Assembly: GCA_028023455.1 (NCBI GenBank)
Contig: JAQFVV010000031.1
Coordinates: forward strand, 8,174,093-8,238,092
DNA length: 64,000 nucleotides
Reading direction: 5' to 3'
From: Epiperipatus broadwayi
Taxonomy: Eukaryota; Onychophora; Udeonychophora; Euonychophora; Peripatidae
This document shows, piece by piece, positions 61,060 through 64,000 of the stretch. The notes beneath the pieces were generated by a model that did no database searches, was not told the origin of the DNA, and saw only the letters and a list, made by a program, of their open reading frames with translations. The position numbers and the translations under genes are program-made. Numbering within the stretch: position 1 is the stretch's first letter; each line of letters begins with the position of its first letter.

Positions 61060-61776
61060 GCAGGATGAAGGTCTCTACAAGTTCAATCCATCTTTTCCTA
61101 TATTTAACTTCTCTTCTCCATATCACCCCTGCACACCTTCTTATTTCATCCATTTATCTCACATGTGATCTCTTTCTGGGTCTTTTACAATCTCTTGGAA
61201 TCCAGTTTAAAATTTCAATTGTCCATCTATTATAATCTCTTCTAGCAATATGTCAAGCCCAACTCCACTTTTGTCTTTTAATTTTTTCAATGAGGTCAGT
61301 AACACCTGTTTTTTCTTTTACCCACACATTGTGTTTTCGATCTTTTCTTGTTACTTCCAACATGCATCTTTCCATTATTCTTTGAGTGGTCTGAAGTCTC
61401 TGTATTGCTCGTCTATTAAGTGTCCAAGTCTCAGGTCCATAAGTAAGAGCTAGAAAAACACATTTATTAAAAACCTTACTTTTCAAACACATATGCATAT
61501 TTTTAGTATCAAGTTATTTATACTAAAACCACTCCAACCTAGTTTAATTCAATGATTAATTTCATCCATTATGTTTCCAACTGTAATAATAATCTGACCA
61601 ATGTATTTGTAACTGTTAACTTTTTCTAACACATCATAATCACTCTTTATTTTCATATTTTGAGAAAATCTATTAATCATTACTTTAGTCATTTTAATAT
61701 TTATCTTTAGTTCTACTTTCATCTGATAACTCCTGCAACATTTCATGTAGCTATAAAGCATTATTTGCAAAAACAA
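61060..61776 (-). pseudogene. RTE C-terminal region
   Basis: VNSYKYIGQIIITVGNIMDE, then TYGPETWTLNRR, QRIMERCMLEVTRKDRKHN and KRQKWSWA, and after a stop RRDYNRWTIEILNWIPRD and HVRWMDEIRRCAGVIW. These are the post-RT segments characteristic of this LINE group (TYGxETW...MERxML...KWxWAGHxAR...RWxD). Two stops or shifts. Confidence 0.75.
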
Positions 61777-62419
61777 CTACATCATCTACAAAATCTAAAT
61801 GACTTAAATAATCTCCATTTACTTTCATTCCTTTAGCTTACCATTTTAATCCACAAAATACTTTTTGCAGCACTGCTGTAAAAAGTTTTGGAGATATGGA
61901 GTCACCCTGTCTTACACCCTTTTCAATGTTGATTTTTCTACTATCATTATGTAGTCTAATTGTTGACCTTGCTTTTGTATAAATATTCTTTAAAATATGA
62001 CAATATCCTGTATCTACACCTTGATGATCCAATGCTTTAGTCACTGAAGAAATGTTTATAGAATCAAATGCCTTTTCATAATCTACAAATCATAAATATA
62101 ATGGCAACTCATATTCATTTCTCTTTTCTATAACTTCTATCAATACCTGGATATCATCTACTGTACTAAAACCACTTTTAAATTCAGCTTGTTCTCTTGG
62201 TTGGTGGAAATCCATTGTTTTCTGTAGATGAGTTGTAATTATCTTAGTAAAAATTTTGTATAAAACTGATAAAAGACTGATAAGTCTGTAATTTCTAATA
62301 TCTTCTTTATCACCTATTTTAAATATTAATATTATGTCTGCATTCTTCCAATCATCTGGTAAAACTTTATCATTTAGACATTTGGTATATAACTTTGCTA
62401 AAAAATTATATTTCTTCAC
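61770..62419 (-). pseudogene. RTE reverse transcriptase domain
   Basis: LPDDWKNADIILIFKIGDKE and NYRLISLLSVLYKIFTKII (RT motifs 1-2) lead to the F(V/L)DYEKAFDSI motif just past a stop near 62,090. After it come GVRQGDSISPKLF and LDFVDDVVVFAN (FVDD catalytic box, about 61,800). Stops near 62,090 and 61,840 and a shift near 61,780 break the frame. Order and spacing are those of RTE/Bov-B-like LINEs. Confidence 0.8.
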
Positions 62420-62869
62420 CTACTTCTTTTAATATATCAATCATAATTCCATCATTAAATGGAGACTTCCCTTTCTTCATAAATTTAATTGCATGTATCA
62501 CTTCTTCATTCAAAATTCTGGGAAATTCGGACATTTGTTCTTTACTATTATATAATTCTTGATAGAAGTTGTGTACTCATTTTATAATGCCATCTCTGTT
62601 TTTAGTAATAATGCCAAATTTTTTTCTTATTGCAGATATAGATTTTCTACCAATACCAAAATGTTGTTTTACTCTTTAGACTTTTATTTTCTTTCACAGC
62701 TTTCCTTATTAGTTCACAATGATACTTTCTTATATCATTTTCAACTCTTTTCTGGACCATTTATAAAATTCAAGATATTCAATATTTTTAATGCACCATT
62801 GTTATATATCCTCATATTCATTTCTTTCTTCATAAATTCTCTAGTCTCAGTGGAAATTTTATTGGTCAA

Positions 62870-63929
62870 TTACTGCTTTTTTCTACCAGCTATCTTCGTT
62901 GCAGTTTTTAAAAGTGTATCAGTTATTTTCCTATTAATGTCATCCAAATCTGAATCATGTTTAAAATATACTAATACTTGAAACCGATTTGTAAGTTCTA
63001 TATTAAATTCATTAGAATGTTTCTGAAGATTAGGAATATCAACTGTAAATTTTGTTTTTCTTAATAATTTTTGTCTCTCTAGTTTTGCATTAACATGTAT
63101 CTTACATCCTACTAATCGATGATCACTTCCTGTGTTAAATTTATTAAGAACATTACAATATTGAAATATGCATTTTCTTTTAGTCAAAATATAATCCAAT
63201 TTTGCTGTATCTTCATTTGAATGCTTCCATGTCCATTTTCTTTTAAATTTTTTCTCAAAAAAAGAATTCATAATATAAAGTTTTTCTTTTTTTGCAAACA
63301 CCACAAGTTTATGCCCTCTCTCATTTCTATTACCATAACCAAAATTACCTACAGCATTTTCATCTTTCATTTGTTTACCAATTTTAGCCTTAAAGTCTCC
63401 CATAACAATTTTAAAATTTATTTGTTTACCAATTCTAGCATTAAAGTCTTCCATAACAATTGTAAAATGTTGTTTATTCTGATCAAAAGCCTTTTGTACA
63501 TCCATGTATAAATCTTCTATAACTTCATCACTATGAGAACTTGTTGGGGCATAAACCTGAATTATCTGCATTTGGTATATGCTATTAAGTTGTAAAACTA
63601 ATCTTGCCATTCTGTCTGATACACCATCAATCTCCACAATGTTATTCTTCATTTTTTTTATTTATTATGAATCTTATTCCACTTATATTTTCAATATTTG
63701 TGCCTTTATAGTAGAGTATATGTCCACTTTTTAAATTAATTGTTTCTTCACCATTTCTTCTAACTTCACAAAGTCCAACAATGTTCCATTTAATCCAAGA
63801 CAGTTCTTCTTCTAACTCTTGCAATCTTCCTTCACTTGAAAGTGATCTGCAGTTGTAAGTACCTAAATAAAATGTCATCATCAAATGGCAGCATGTCTCC
63901 ACAATTAAGGGATTCTTAGCACCCTCCAC
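62870..63929 (-). pseudogene. RTE apurinic endonuclease domain
   Basis: The first frame, from 63,929, has LGTYNCRSLSSEGRLQELEE, then GLCEVRR, with the catalytic Glu, and YYKGT. A frameshift near 63,650 leads to the second frame with IIQVYAPTS, DFNARIGKQ, KLDYILTKRK and SDHRLVGC, i.e. the Asn, Asp and His positions of the EEP fold. A 51-bp in-frame tandem duplication (63,370-63,471) repeats VM(E/G)DF(N/K)A(R/K)IGKQ. The domain cuts target DNA to prime reverse transcription. Motifs are well kept but the frame is broken, so it is not functional. Confidence 0.8.
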
Positions 63930-64000
63930 CTTCGGACACCAACTGCTGCCTTGGTTGCTTACTTTACAGCCTCCTGGGAATATGGGCCATGATTTATTTT

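Larger units (their letters stand above)
61053..63990 (-). mobile_element. RTE-type LINE, minus strand, decayed
   Basis: The order on the minus strand is AP-endonuclease (63,929-about 63,050), reverse transcriptase (about 62,420-61,770) and a C-terminal region (to about 61,060), followed by the 3' end next to TA repeats. The 5' end lies near or beyond the window edge. Multiple frameshifts and stops. Similar proteins are often annotated as craniofacial development protein 2-like or endonuclease-reverse transcriptase in invertebrates. Confidence 0.8.

Overview
The window is AT-rich (roughly three quarters A+T by eye), packed with TA and AAT/ATC microsatellites, and almost free of long open reading frames. 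Everything recognisable as protein is a decayed retroelement: Penelope-like elements (PLEs), RTE-type and other LINEs, and a gag-like remnant of an LTR element. This points to a eukaryote, most likely an invertebrate animal; I cannot name a lineage with confidence. No host gene, tRNA, rRNA, CRISPR or prokaryotic feature is supported.

Layout. 0-4.6 kb: a non-coding element end, a TA tract, an inverted array of ~421-bp units each carrying a hammerhead-ribozyme-like motif (759-2163), then two LINE reverse transcriptase remnants. 4.6-18.8 kb: long non-coding LTR-like repeats whose ends read TGTA... or ...TTACA and abut TA tracts. 19.0-19.7 kb: an inverted pair of PLE 3' fragments. 19.8-28.7 kb: an LTR retrotransposon with ~2.6-kb LTRs, polypurine tract and degenerate gag but no pol (LARD-like). 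28.7-30.1 kb: a probable solo LTR on the minus strand. 30.2-34.8 kb: two nearly identical full-length PLEs arranged head to head. 35-47.3 kb: more LTR-like non-coding repeats. 47.4-47.7 kb: a back-to-back pair of PLE 3' ends with no coding region. 47.7-50.5 kb: an LTR-like repeat with a large ATT/ATC microsatellite. 52.3-53.1 kb: a composite non-coding insertion with a 17-bp flanking repeat and hammerhead motifs. 54.1-56.0 kb: a cluster of fold-back elements, TA-cored palindromes and PLE remnants. 56-61 kb: a non-coding repeat inverted relative to 4.6-7.3 kb, holding a near-perfect ~83-bp-arm palindrome at 58.3-58.5 kb. 61-64 kb: a decayed RTE LINE on the minus strand.

Main message: PLE-derived and non-coding elements here share one RNA architecture that fits a minimal type I hammerhead ribozyme (short stem I, CUGANGA-like box, stem II, GAAA, self-complementary stem III). 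The best examples are the 759-2163 array and the 52.3-53.1 kb insertion, which resemble retrozyme-like non-autonomous retroelements. The full-length PLEs carry a variant in which the core C3-G8 pair appears changed to U3-A8. These units repeatedly occur as inverted pairs, and TA tracts repeatedly mark element ends. All similarity statements are by-eye comparisons within the window; no alignment, folding or database search was run.
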